Shown here in pieces: positions 1-6,122 of a stretch of 37,750 bases of DNA. Both the position numbers and the translations under genes were made by a program. Under the pieces are notes generated by a model. That model had not been told where the DNA came from. It saw only the letters and a program-made list of their open reading frames with translations, and ran no database searches. Origin of the DNA: Desulfonauticus sp. 38_4375 (lineage in GTDB: Bacteria > Desulfobacterota > Desulfovibrionia > Desulfovibrionales > Desulfonatronovibrionaceae); NCBI GenBank assembly GCA_001507915.1, contig LGER01000013.1, forward strand, positions 1 through 37,750, in the 5' to 3' direction. The first letter of the stretch is position 1. Every line of letters begins with the position of its first letter.

Positions 1-147
1 TCCCATACCTGGCCCCATGCCATAGCCATAACCCATGCCCGGTCCCATACCATATCCCATGCCATAACCTCTACCGTGTCCACCAAAGGCAAAGGCTGCA
101 CCCACTAAGGCTAAAACCAACAAACTGGCAAATACTAACTTTTTCAT
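1..147 (-). CDS. Met/Gly-rich exported protein, ZraP/Spy-like (N-terminal part only)
   Basis: Only the first 49 codons are in the window; the gene runs off the left edge. Residues 1-20 form a typical Sec signal peptide (two lysines, a hydrophobic core, then A-F-A, with likely cleavage after residue 20). The mature part is a low-complexity run of Gly, Met, Tyr and Pro in GMGYG and GMGPGMG units, also visible as an imperfect DNA repeat. Such Met/Gly-rich stretches occur in periplasmic zinc-resistance-associated (ZraP/CpxP/Spy-type) proteins, where the Met and His residues may bind metal. The helical ZraP core would lie outside the window, so the family call is inference. An AGGAGGAG Shine-Dalgarno sits 4 bases before the ATG, predicting strong expression. 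A sigma-54-like element lies about 40 bases upstream. Confidence 0.6.
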   Translation of the reverse strand, partial: MKKLVFASLLVLALVGAAFAFGGHGRGYGMGYGMGPGMGYGYGMGPGMG

Positions 148-182
148 TTTGACTCCTCCTGTTTTGACTTTGTTCAGGTCTT

Positions 183-198
183 TTCAAAGCCTATGCCA
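183..198 (-). promoter_or_regulatory. Putative sigma-54 (-24/-12) promoter for the Met/Gly-rich protein
   Basis: Read on the minus strand the element is TGGCATAGGCTTTGAA. It matches the RpoN consensus (TGGCAC-N5-TTGC) at the GG of -24 and the TTG of -12 with correct spacing. The C of the -12 GC is A, and the C after TGGCA is T. The predicted start would be near 172, leaving a leader of about 25 bases that contains the Shine-Dalgarno. E. coli zraP is sigma-54 dependent, which makes the match more interesting, but this is a single-site eye match. Confidence 0.4.
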
Positions 199-217
199 AA
201 ATAAAAAATCTTTAATT

Positions 218-964
218 TCAAGCCATTAGTGAAAAGAAAAAATACTTTTTTCTTTTTTTGTGCAAGGACTTGCACTTAATAAACAATATTAAGTTTAAAC
301 GATGTTTTACAAAGTCATAGTCAAAACCATCTACAATGAGAGAAACTCCTTCAGCAAAATAAAAAGAGCGAACATATTGTAGATAATCCATTAACTTAGT
401 ATGCTCTACTCTTCTTTCTAAAAAATTATAGACCATAAGGTTTAACATAAGCTTTTCTGGTAAAAATCTATGGTCTATGTTTAAAAATTTTTCTTTAGGA
501 AAATCTGGTTTTTCTAGGTTATCTACCACTTCTCTTGCACTACTTAAAATCTTTTGTTCATAAATAGAGGAAATGGGAAATTTAGAAATGAAGCGAATCA
601 TTACTTTTTGAGGATTTTCTTTGATACTCATTCCTAAAACAGAAATGGACATTAAGACCAATTTTTTTTGCAAATCTTCTAAAATGGTTTCGCCTTTGAT
701 TTTAGCCAGCTCAATACAGGTATTGGGAGATAAATTGGAACTTAAAAGTCTAAGTAAATAATTTATGTAGGGTTCAGTGGTTGATTTTATCTCCTGTTCT
801 AAAAAACCTCTTTTTTTAAAAAGCTTGCTTAAAGAAAGCCAATAAACCACAACACCTTCCAGAGGCATTTCCACCAAATCAAAATCTTTGCTTGGTTTTT
901 TGCCAGAAAGGTTTTCCTTCTTTACTAAAAACAGATTTTTAACCTTATCTTTAATTTCAGCCAT
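218..964 (-). CDS. Unrecognised 248-residue protein downstream of the RdgC-like gene
   Basis: I do not recognise the family. The protein is soluble in character, with no signal peptide or clear membrane segment. It is rich in Lys, Leu and Phe, has charged amphipathic stretches over about residues 50-150, and ends in a basic tail with a KKRKK stretch. The ATG lies 6 bases after the stop of the RdgC-like gene and has no good Shine-Dalgarno (an AT-rich TTTAATTAATT precedes it), so translation probably depends on coupling to the upstream gene. That arrangement suggests the two proteins work together. I saw no similarity to the missing C-terminal half of RdgC, but a remote relation cannot be excluded by eye. 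Confidence 0.7.
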   Translation of the reverse strand: MAEIKDKVKNLFLVKKENLSGKKPSKDFDLVEMPLEGVVVYWLSLSKLFKKRGFLEQEIKSTTEPYINYLLRLLSSNLSPNTCIELAKIKGETILEDLQKKLVLMSISVLGMSIKENPQKVMIRFISKFPISSIYEQKILSSAREVVDNLEKPDFPKEKFLNIDHRFLPEKLMLNLMVYNFLERRVEHTKLMDYLQYVRSFYFAEGVSLIVDGFDYDFVKHRLNLILFIKCKSLHKKRKKYFFFSLMA

Positions 965-970
965 AATTAA

Positions 971-1573
971 TTAAACCAAAATACTGGGAGAATAATTGGA
1001 CATAACTTCTTCTGGCAGCTTTTCTAAAGCCATATTTAAAGGGTCACAGGGTATTAAATGTATCTCAAAAGTTCTTACAAATAAATCCACAAATAGTTCC
1101 TTTACCTTTTCTCTGGTAGAAGAAAAATAAACCAGATTTTTCAACATATCCCAAGAAACATCAAACACAGCAGGAACAGGTAAGGTTTTGGAAAGCAGTT
1201 TTAGTTTGATATTTTCCTTTAATTCTTTTTTTTCTTCTTTGCTAATAAAATTTTTTCCTTCTTTTTTCTTCTGACTCAATAACTCCTGCAGAGCCAGGGT
1301 ATAATGTTTTTTCAACACTGCAGGAGAAACTCTACGTGTGTCCAAACGCAAACTAAAAACCAGGTAATTGCCCTTAAAAGGAGAAGAGGCAAAATGGCTA
1401 TCTAACCAATCCTCACTGGAAACCCAGCCAAACCCTCTTTCTACAGATAAATTTTCAATCTCTTGAAAGGAAAACTGACGAAGACGGTCCAGGACATTTT
1501 TAAAAAGACTATCCTCCACTTTTTCTTTAACCTTATAAATACTTAAACTCACGCTGGCGCTCAAAATCCCCAT
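971..1573 (-). CDS. Short RdgC-like recombination-associated protein
   Basis: This 200-residue protein resembles the N-terminal two thirds of RdgC, a ring-forming DNA-binding protein that in E. coli limits RecA-promoted recombination. Visible matches are the GWVS segment near residue 49, an 'LRLDTRRVSPAVLKKH' region matching E. coli 'ARKEEKILPSPVIKQAL', a charged KEEKKELKENI helix, and a following block (LPVPAVFDV...LVYFSSTREKVKEL) equivalent to the RdgC central strands. E. coli RdgC is about 303 residues, so the C-terminal portion is absent. A strong GAAGGAG Shine-Dalgarno precedes the ATG. It leads a two-gene unit with the unknown 248-residue protein. The family call rests on motif order from memory and is moderately secure. 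Confidence 0.6.
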   Translation of the reverse strand: MGILSASVSLSIYKVKEKVEDSLFKNVLDRLRQFSFQEIENLSVERGFGWVSSEDWLDSHFASSPFKGNYLVFSLRLDTRRVSPAVLKKHYTLALQELLSQKKKEGKNFISKEEKKELKENIKLKLLSKTLPVPAVFDVSWDMLKNLVYFSSTREKVKELFVDLFVRTFEIHLIPCDPLNMALEKLPEEVMSNYSPSILV

Positions 1574-1664
1574 TGAAAACTCCTTCTATCTTTAGAGCTA
1601 GAATAATGTATAGTCCAAGGCACCTAAAAAGTAAAACAGAATATCTTTAAAAAGAGATTATTTA

Positions 1665-1693
1665 TTGACCTGCTCGGGTAAATTGGCTTAAAG
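1665..1693 (+). promoter_or_regulatory. Putative sigma-70 promoter for the HDOD gene
   Basis: TTGACC (1665-1670) and TTAAAG (1688-1693) are separated by 17 bases, about 50 bases before the HDOD start codon. The -35 box is good and the -10 box is weak. It lies in the 168-base divergent spacer between the RdgC-like and HDOD genes, where a plus-strand promoter is needed. Confidence 0.4.
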
Positions 1694-1741
1694 TAAAACT
1701 ACTTTCCAAGATGAGTACTTAGACGCTAAGGAGGCCTTTGC

Positions 1742-2977
1742 ATGGGTGTGGTAGGAATTGAAGAATTAAAGCCAGGGATGATTCTGGCTAGTGATATAAA
1801 GACAGTTAACGGCAGACTTATCCTGCCCAAGGGCTTAACTTTAGAAGCAAAACATATAGAATACTTAAAATCCTGGGGTATCTCCAGAGTAGCCATAAGT
1901 GGAAGTAGCAGTAGTAATTCTTCCACCAAAATAAAAATTAGCCAGGAAGATTTATCCAAACTGGAAAACTACCTTTCCCCCTTTTATGCCTGTAACGACT
2001 TTTCCAAGCCCTTTGTTAAGGCCATGTATTACCTAGCCCTTACCAGACTGGCTAAAAAACTAAATCAGGGCTGGAAAATCCCAGATGAAGATACCTTTAT
2101 CCCTGTGGATGACGGTTCCTACGAAGACCTCTTTTTTAAAGGTGAAGGGGATTTTAAAACCCTGGTTCAAAAGGAAGTGGAGCTTATTTCCTTTCCTGAT
2201 ATTTACTTTAAAATTGTAGAAGCCATTAACTCTCCCAAAAGCTCCGCAGACTACATTGCCAATGTGGTTAGCAAAGACCCCAGTTTGTCAGCCAAGCTTT
2301 TACGCCTGGTAAACAGTCCTTTTTACGGCTTAAGCCAGAAGGTAGAAACCATCTCCAGGGCAGTAGCTATCGTAGGCGCAGATGAACTCTCCACTCTGGC
2401 TTTAGGCATTTCTGCCATGAGTGTCTTTAAAGACATTCCAGAAAAACTCATTGATGTGCGCTCCTTCTGGTTGCACTCCATTAGTGTGGGAGTAATTGCC
2501 AAACTTTTAGCCCAACGCAGTAACCTGGAACCTGAAAAGTTCTTTGTAGCAGGCTTACTTCACGATATTGGAAGACTGGTTCTCTTTAGACAACTACCCA
2601 GATTAGCCACTGAAGCGCTAATCTACTCTTATTCCAATCTTGTACCTTTAGTAGATGCAGAAAGAGAGGTAATTGGTTTTGACCATGCCCTGGTAGGAGC
2701 ATCTTTAATTCAGGCCTGGAAGCTTCCCAAAACCCTAGGAGAAGCCATAAAACTACATCATTATCCCGGGCCTTATAAAAAACTGGAAGAAGGCCTTATC
2801 CACCTGGCCGATTTTATGGCTATAGGCCTGCATGTAGCTGAAAAAGGTTCAGTGGTCTTACCCCAGCTAAATCAATCTATCTTTAATTTTATCAATATCA
2901 GTAAAGATGAATTAAAATCTCTGGTCAACAGAGCAAGCACAGAAATAGAAGAGATAACCAGGATATTTTTGCACTAA
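1742..2977 (+). CDS. HDOD-domain signalling protein with N-terminal KPGM module
   Basis: HDOD proteins are regulatory relatives of HD phosphohydrolases, often tied to motility, stress or cyclic-dinucleotide signalling in proteobacteria. The N-terminal 50 residues carry the module seen in many HDOD/HD-GYP proteins (ELKPGMIL..., LILPKGLTL, then WGISRVAISG). A Ser-rich linker follows (about 55-62). The HDOD domain spans about residues 140-345: SFPDIYFKIVEAINSP, LLRLVNSPFYG, VGADELSTLALG, GLLHDIGRLV near residue 270, and LHHYPG near 340. The LLHDIG HD pair is retained, although HDOD domains are usually thought non-hydrolytic. An AAGGAGG Shine-Dalgarno (1728-1734) fixes the ATG. It is monocistronic, with its own terminator. 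A second HDOD protein at 29585-30424 has the same KPGM module as a separate gene. Confidence 0.88.
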   Translation: MGVVGIEELKPGMILASDIKTVNGRLILPKGLTLEAKHIEYLKSWGISRVAISGSSSSNSSTKIKISQEDLSKLENYLSPFYACNDFSKPFVKAMYYLALTRLAKKLNQGWKIPDEDTFIPVDDGSYEDLFFKGEGDFKTLVQKEVELISFPDIYFKIVEAINSPKSSADYIANVVSKDPSLSAKLLRLVNSPFYGLSQKVETISRAVAIVGADELSTLALGISAMSVFKDIPEKLIDVRSFWLHSISVGVIAKLLAQRSNLEPEKFFVAGLLHDIGRLVLFRQLPRLATEALIYSYSNLVPLVDAEREVIGFDHALVGASLIQAWKLPKTLGEAIKLHHYPGPYKKLEEGLIHLADFMAIGLHVAEKGSVVLPQLNQSIFNFINISKDELKSLVNRASTEIEEITRIFLH

Positions 2978-2979
2978 TA

Positions 2980-3007
2980 AAAAGCCCTCTTCTTGAAGAG
3001 GGCTTTT
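2980..3007. terminator. Strong bidirectional intrinsic terminator
   Basis: A perfect hairpin with arms AAAAGCCCTCTT and AAGAGGGCTTTT around a 4-base loop (CTTG) lies between the convergent HDOD gene and the Rho_N-like gene. The arms end in A and T runs on both sides, so it can terminate transcripts from either direction. Confidence 0.93.
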
Positions 3008-3013
3008 CTATTT

Positions 3014-3349
3014 TTAAGCAGAGGCAAGCCTTCTGGTTTGTCTTTTTAGGCGATGAATTTTCTTGCGGATAATCTCTCTTTCTTTATTGCTTTTGGCCTC
3101 TAATTTGGCAGCTTTTAATTCTCTAATTTTCTGTTTTAATTCTCTAATCTTAGACTTATACATGGCATTGGACTTGCCTTCCTCTTCTGTAATTCCCAAC
3201 ACCTCTTTAATGTTGGCCAAAAGCTCTTCCTTGGTCATTCCAGAAGCCCCAGTAATCTGGGGAATTTGCTCAATAACCAGCTGCCTGAGCTCTTTAGCAG
3301 TCATTTTCTCCAGGGGTTTTTTTAATTCAATTTTAATCTCTTCACTCAC
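3014..3349 (-). CDS. Small basic protein with Rho_N/SAP-like N-terminus
   Basis: This 111-residue protein has two parts. Residues about 16-53 (MTAKELRQLVIEQIP, TGASGMTKEELLANIKEVLGI) look like the helix-extended-helix fold of Rho N-terminal or SAP-type nucleic-acid-binding modules. Residues about 60-111 form a highly basic, Lys/Arg-rich helix with possible coiled coil. The inference is a nucleic-acid-binding accessory protein of unknown role. The start is GTG, chosen because AGGAGG lies 8 bases upstream. Its GTGA overlaps the TGA of the DciA-like gene, so the two are translationally coupled. It is the last gene before the terminator at 2980-3007. Confidence 0.75.
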   Translation of the reverse strand: MSEEIKIELKKPLEKMTAKELRQLVIEQIPQITGASGMTKEELLANIKEVLGITEEEGKSNAMYKSKIRELKQKIRELKAAKLEAKSNKEREIIRKKIHRLKRQTRRLASA

Positions 3350-3807
3350 TTTTCTTCCTCCTTTTGCGCCTCAATTTCCTGAAAATACTTCACATAAGCC
3401 AAATAACAGGAATAAAGGGGTGGATATTTTTTCAATTTTTCACCGACTTTTCCCAGTTCACCTCTTGGCTTAGTTATTTGATAGCTTTTCGGCGCAGGGA
3501 CTGTTATTCTATTCAGTGGGGTTTCATTCCTTAACAACTTCACCTGTACTTTGTCAAAGGCCTGCTGCCCTAAAAAATTATTTACTTTATTTAAAATTTC
3601 CAGGCTTAAAAAATGCGCTTCCTGCAAAAAAAGACTATCCTTAGCTCCAACCATTAAAACCTTTCCCTTTCGACCTAAAGGAAAAATATATGCTGCTAAA
3701 GGCTCCCCCAGAACTTGTTCCCATTGTTTCCAGAGAGATACAAATAATACCTGTTCTTTCCCTATTTTCTCAAAGTTTTCTTTAATCAGGTCTGCTAATT
3801 TGTACAT
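3346..3807 (-). CDS. DciA-like (DUF721) protein
   Basis: DciA-family proteins are the ancestral loaders of the replicative helicase DnaB in bacteria lacking DnaC. This 153-residue protein has the family pattern in residues about 1-95: an N-terminal helix (LADLIKENFEKIG), a conserved W..VLGEPLAAY..P segment, then GKVLMVGAKDSLFLQEAHFLSLEILNKVN, matching the KH-like core in which a hydrophobic strand is followed by 'ss.w.qeL' and a helix. The C-terminal third is variable and basic, as is common in the family. The ATG overlaps the end of the upstream glycosyltransferase by 13 bases, and its stop overlaps the GTG of the next gene. Its placement behind a glycosyltransferase probably reflects compact packing rather than function. 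Confidence 0.75.
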   Translation of the reverse strand: MYKLADLIKENFEKIGKEQVLFVSLWKQWEQVLGEPLAAYIFPLGRKGKVLMVGAKDSLFLQEAHFLSLEILNKVNNFLGQQAFDKVQVKLLRNETPLNRITVPAPKSYQITKPRGELGKVGEKLKKYPPLYSCYLAYVKYFQEIEAQKEEEK

Positions 3808-4895
3808 AACTTGGCATATATCTGCTTTAACTCTTGCACATGGTTTTCAAAGCTCACCTTTTCTATTTCTTTTTTACCCTTGTTAACCATATTTAAAGCC
3901 AGCCTTTTATCTGACAAAATCTTTTCAATGGCTCTGGCGAGTTTATCCCTATCATTTTCTACAACCAAAGTTCCTCCAGGTACCACTTCTACCGAAGGCA
4001 CATAAGGAGAAACAATAGCAGGAACGCCGCAATAAAGCGCTTCCAAAACTACATTCCCAAATCCCTCATAAGCTGAGGGGACAACCAACAAGTCTGCGTC
4101 TTTTAAAAAAGAACCCACATTTTGCTGATATCCAACAAATAAAACCTTATCTTCTAAACCAAGTTCTTTAGTAAGCCTAAAAAGATTGTTTCTCTCCACT
4201 CCATCACCCACCAGAACTAACACAGCGTCAGAAATATTTTGCACCACTTTTTGCATGGAGCTAATAAGCAAATTGAAATTTTTCTGCTCTACAAACCTGC
4301 CAATTCCCATGACAATTTTTTTGTCTTCTAAGTTATATTTACCTCTCAAAATAGGCTTTACATCTAACCTTTCAAACTTAATGGAGTTGTAGAGTAAAAA
4401 ACACTCGCTGCGAGCAAAATTGTGGTCTTTTTTTATTATTGACATTACAGCCTTAGAATTTCCTATATAAGCGTCTGTACCAAAAGATAAGAGCTTATTA
4501 GCCAGCCTTCTGTGTGTTTTTTGCTCTCTTTTTATGTTGCGCAAATGTGTAATAACTCTTGTGTTTAAGTTTAAACTGGCCAATCTACCAAAATAATCCC
4601 CAGAAAAATGCAAGGTATGCACAATATCTGGTTTAATTTGTCGCAATACCTTTCTTAATTTTAAAACAGTATCTAAACGATAAGTATTTAAACCTTTTTT
4701 CCCCTGATTTAGGTTAATTAAAGGCAGGTTAGCAGCAATAAAGTCCTTTACCTTTTCTCCTGTGCCAGAGATATTAATCACCACAGGCTCTATTTCTGCA
4801 TCTGTTTGAAGTTTACTTACTAAATCAAAAAGCCAGTTTTCCACCCCTCCAAAGGGTAGTCCACCAATTACAAAAGCTACTTTAATTTTTTCCAT
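3795..4895 (-). CDS. Glycosyltransferase family 4 (GT-B fold)
   Basis: A 366-residue cytosolic, retaining-type glycosyltransferase. The N-terminal half has the glycine-rich acceptor-side loop (VIGGLPFGGVENWLFDLV) and the 'KPDIVHTLHF' strand. The C-terminal half begins at IVMGIGRFVEQKNFNLLI and carries the nucleotide-sugar site with an E-x7-E type motif (YEGFGNVVLEALYCGVPAI). GT4 members of this kind usually add sugars to lipopolysaccharide, capsule or other envelope glycans. Donor and acceptor cannot be read from sequence. It lies 59 bases downstream of tRNA-Leu with no terminator between, so it may share that promoter. It is separated from the main glycan locus, which starts about 3 kb to the right. 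Confidence 0.9.
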   Translation of the reverse strand: MEKIKVAFVIGGLPFGGVENWLFDLVSKLQTDAEIEPVVINISGTGEKVKDFIAANLPLINLNQGKKGLNTYRLDTVLKLRKVLRQIKPDIVHTLHFSGDYFGRLASLNLNTRVITHLRNIKREQKTHRRLANKLLSFGTDAYIGNSKAVMSIIKKDHNFARSECFLLYNSIKFERLDVKPILRGKYNLEDKKIVMGIGRFVEQKNFNLLISSMQKVVQNISDAVLVLVGDGVERNNLFRLTKELGLEDKVLFVGYQQNVGSFLKDADLLVVPSAYEGFGNVVLEALYCGVPAIVSPYVPSVEVVPGGTLVVENDRDKLARAIEKILSDKRLALNMVNKGKKEIEKVSFENHVQELKQIYAKLCTN

Positions 4896-4954
4896 TATTT
4901 GTCTCAGAAGAAGTTAAGGTGGGAATAAAACTATAGTTCATCCTGGATTGGATT

Positions 4955-5041
4955 TGGTGCCGAAGGGGGGACTCGAACCCCCACGGGCGGATGCCCACTA
5001 GACCCTGAACCTAGCGTGTCTACCAATTCCACCACTTCGGC
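4955..5041 (-). tRNA. tRNA-Leu (anticodon CAG)
   Basis: An 87-base type II tRNA. The 7-bp acceptor stem pairs GCCGAAG with CTTCGGC, the discriminator is A, and the 3' CCA is encoded. The D-arm (TGGTGGAATTGGTAGACACGC) is typical of bacterial tRNA-Leu. The anticodon stem CTAGG/TCTAG encloses TTCAGGG, giving CAG, which reads CUG. A long variable arm and the T-loop GTTCGAGTC are present. No intrinsic terminator follows it before the glycosyltransferase. Confidence 0.96.
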
Positions 5042-5054
5042 ACGTGGATTTTTG

Positions 5055-5083
5055 ATTATATAGATAAACCCAACTCTTGGCAA
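5055..5083 (-). promoter_or_regulatory. Sigma-70 promoter of tRNA-Leu
   Basis: On the minus strand, TTGCCA (5078-5083) and a perfect TATAAT (5055-5060) are spaced by exactly 17 bases, ending 13 bases before the tRNA 5' end. A 16-base AT-rich palindrome (AAAATAAGCTTATTTT, 5089-5104) lies just upstream of the -35 and could act as an UP-like element. Confidence 0.82.
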
Positions 5084-5174
5084 GAAGCAAAATAAGCTTA
5101 TTTTTTCTTCTCCAGCCAAAAGTTGCCTGTCTTGTTTTTTTTTATTAGACTCTTCTTTTTGTGAGGATAGTTAA

Positions 5175-6122
5175 ATGAAAATTAGCAGAAGCCTGGAAGA
5201 ACTCAGCCAACAACTCTCTGCCTCCTGTGTAACCATAGGCAATTTTGACGGTGTACATATTGGGCATCAACAACTAATCAAAAAAACCAAAACAAAGGCT
5301 AAAACTCTGGGCATACCCAGTGTGGTAGTGACCTTTGACCCTCATCCCTTAAGGGTTTTGGTGGATAGTAAAACTCCTCCCTTTATTACCCTTACTGAAC
5401 AAAAAATAGAGCTAATCTCCAAGCTAGATATAGATTATTTGTTTTGCCTTCCCTTTAATAAAGAGATAGCCAGGTTAGAACCTGAAGAATTTGTGTATAC
5501 CTATTTAGTACAGGGGTTAAAAACCAGAGAGCTCCTGGTGGGTTATGACTATGCCTTTGGTAAAGGCCGTAAAGGTAATTTTCAATTGTTAAAAAAATTA
5601 GGGGAAAAATGGGGATTTCGCGTGGAGCAATTGCCTCCAGTGATGTATGATGGAGCCATTGTTAGCTCCACAAGGATAAGAGATTTAGTAAAAGCAGGGC
5701 TGGTCTGGCAGGCTCGTCCTCTTTTAGGCAGGTTTTATCAAGTTAGAGGTAAAGTAATCGAAGGTAAAAAAAGGGGAGGGAAACTGCTGGGATTTCCCAC
5801 CGCCAATATTCAGTTAAAAGACGAACTTTTTCCCAAAACAGGAGTCTATGCAGTTTGGGTGGAGGTGCTGGATTTAATCAAAGCTGGTGTAGCCAATATT
5901 GGTTATAATCCTACCTTTGGCAATGACTACCTTTCTGTGGAAGTACACATCTTTGACTTTAAAGAAAATATTTACGGCAAAAAAATAAAAGTGCATTTTG
6001 TACAACGACTCAGAGATGAAAAAAAATTCAATTCTCTAGAAGAATTAACTGCTCAAATCCAGAAGGATGCTTTACTGGCTAAAGAAATTCTAAATTTACC
6101 TGAAGCTGCAATAATATGCTGA
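5175..6122 (+). CDS. ribF: Bifunctional riboflavin kinase / FAD synthetase
   Basis: RibF phosphorylates riboflavin to FMN and adenylylates FMN to FAD in the cytosol. The N-terminal FMN adenylyltransferase domain shows the nucleotidyltransferase signature GNFDGVHIGH (residues 22-31), VTFDPHPLRVL, and 'SSTRIRDLVKAG' at the end of the domain. The C-terminal flavokinase domain (about 180-310) shows RGKVIEGKKRGGKLLGFPTANI, PKTGVYAVWVEV and NIGYNPTFG. The 315-residue length is normal for the family. The ATG follows a GAGGATAG Shine-Dalgarno. Its last 7 bases overlap the start of the ClC-like channel gene, so the two genes are co-translated. Confidence 0.96.
   Translation: MKISRSLEELSQQLSASCVTIGNFDGVHIGHQQLIKKTKTKAKTLGIPSVVVTFDPHPLRVLVDSKTPPFITLTEQKIELISKLDIDYLFCLPFNKEIARLEPEEFVYTYLVQGLKTRELLVGYDYAFGKGRKGNFQLLKKLGEKWGFRVEQLPPVMYDGAIVSSTRIRDLVKAGLVWQARPLLGRFYQVRGKVIEGKKRGGKLLGFPTANIQLKDELFPKTGVYAVWVEVLDLIKAGVANIGYNPTFGNDYLSVEVHIFDFKENIYGKKIKVHFVQRLRDEKKFNSLEELTAQIQKDALLAKEILNLPEAAIIC

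Noticed and set aside
1-110. Short tandem DNA repeats resembling a CRISPR or VNTR
   Set aside because: The repeat follows codons for Gly, Met, Tyr and Pro in a continuous reading frame with a signal peptide, so it is coding low complexity; there are no spacers.
3063-3473. 136-residue open frame on the plus strand
   Set aside because: It lies antisense to the Rho_N-like and DciA-like genes, has no ribosome site, and its translation is low-complexity Ser/Leu typical of a shadow frame.
5089-5104. Perfect palindrome as a possible operator or terminator
   Set aside because: It is purely AT-rich apart from the central GC, lies just upstream of the tRNA-Leu -35 box, and no regulator or T-run supports a stronger claim than an UP-like element.
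4931-5119. 62-residue frame on the minus strand
   Set aside because: It runs through tRNA-Leu and its promoter, so it is an artefact of the tRNA sequence.
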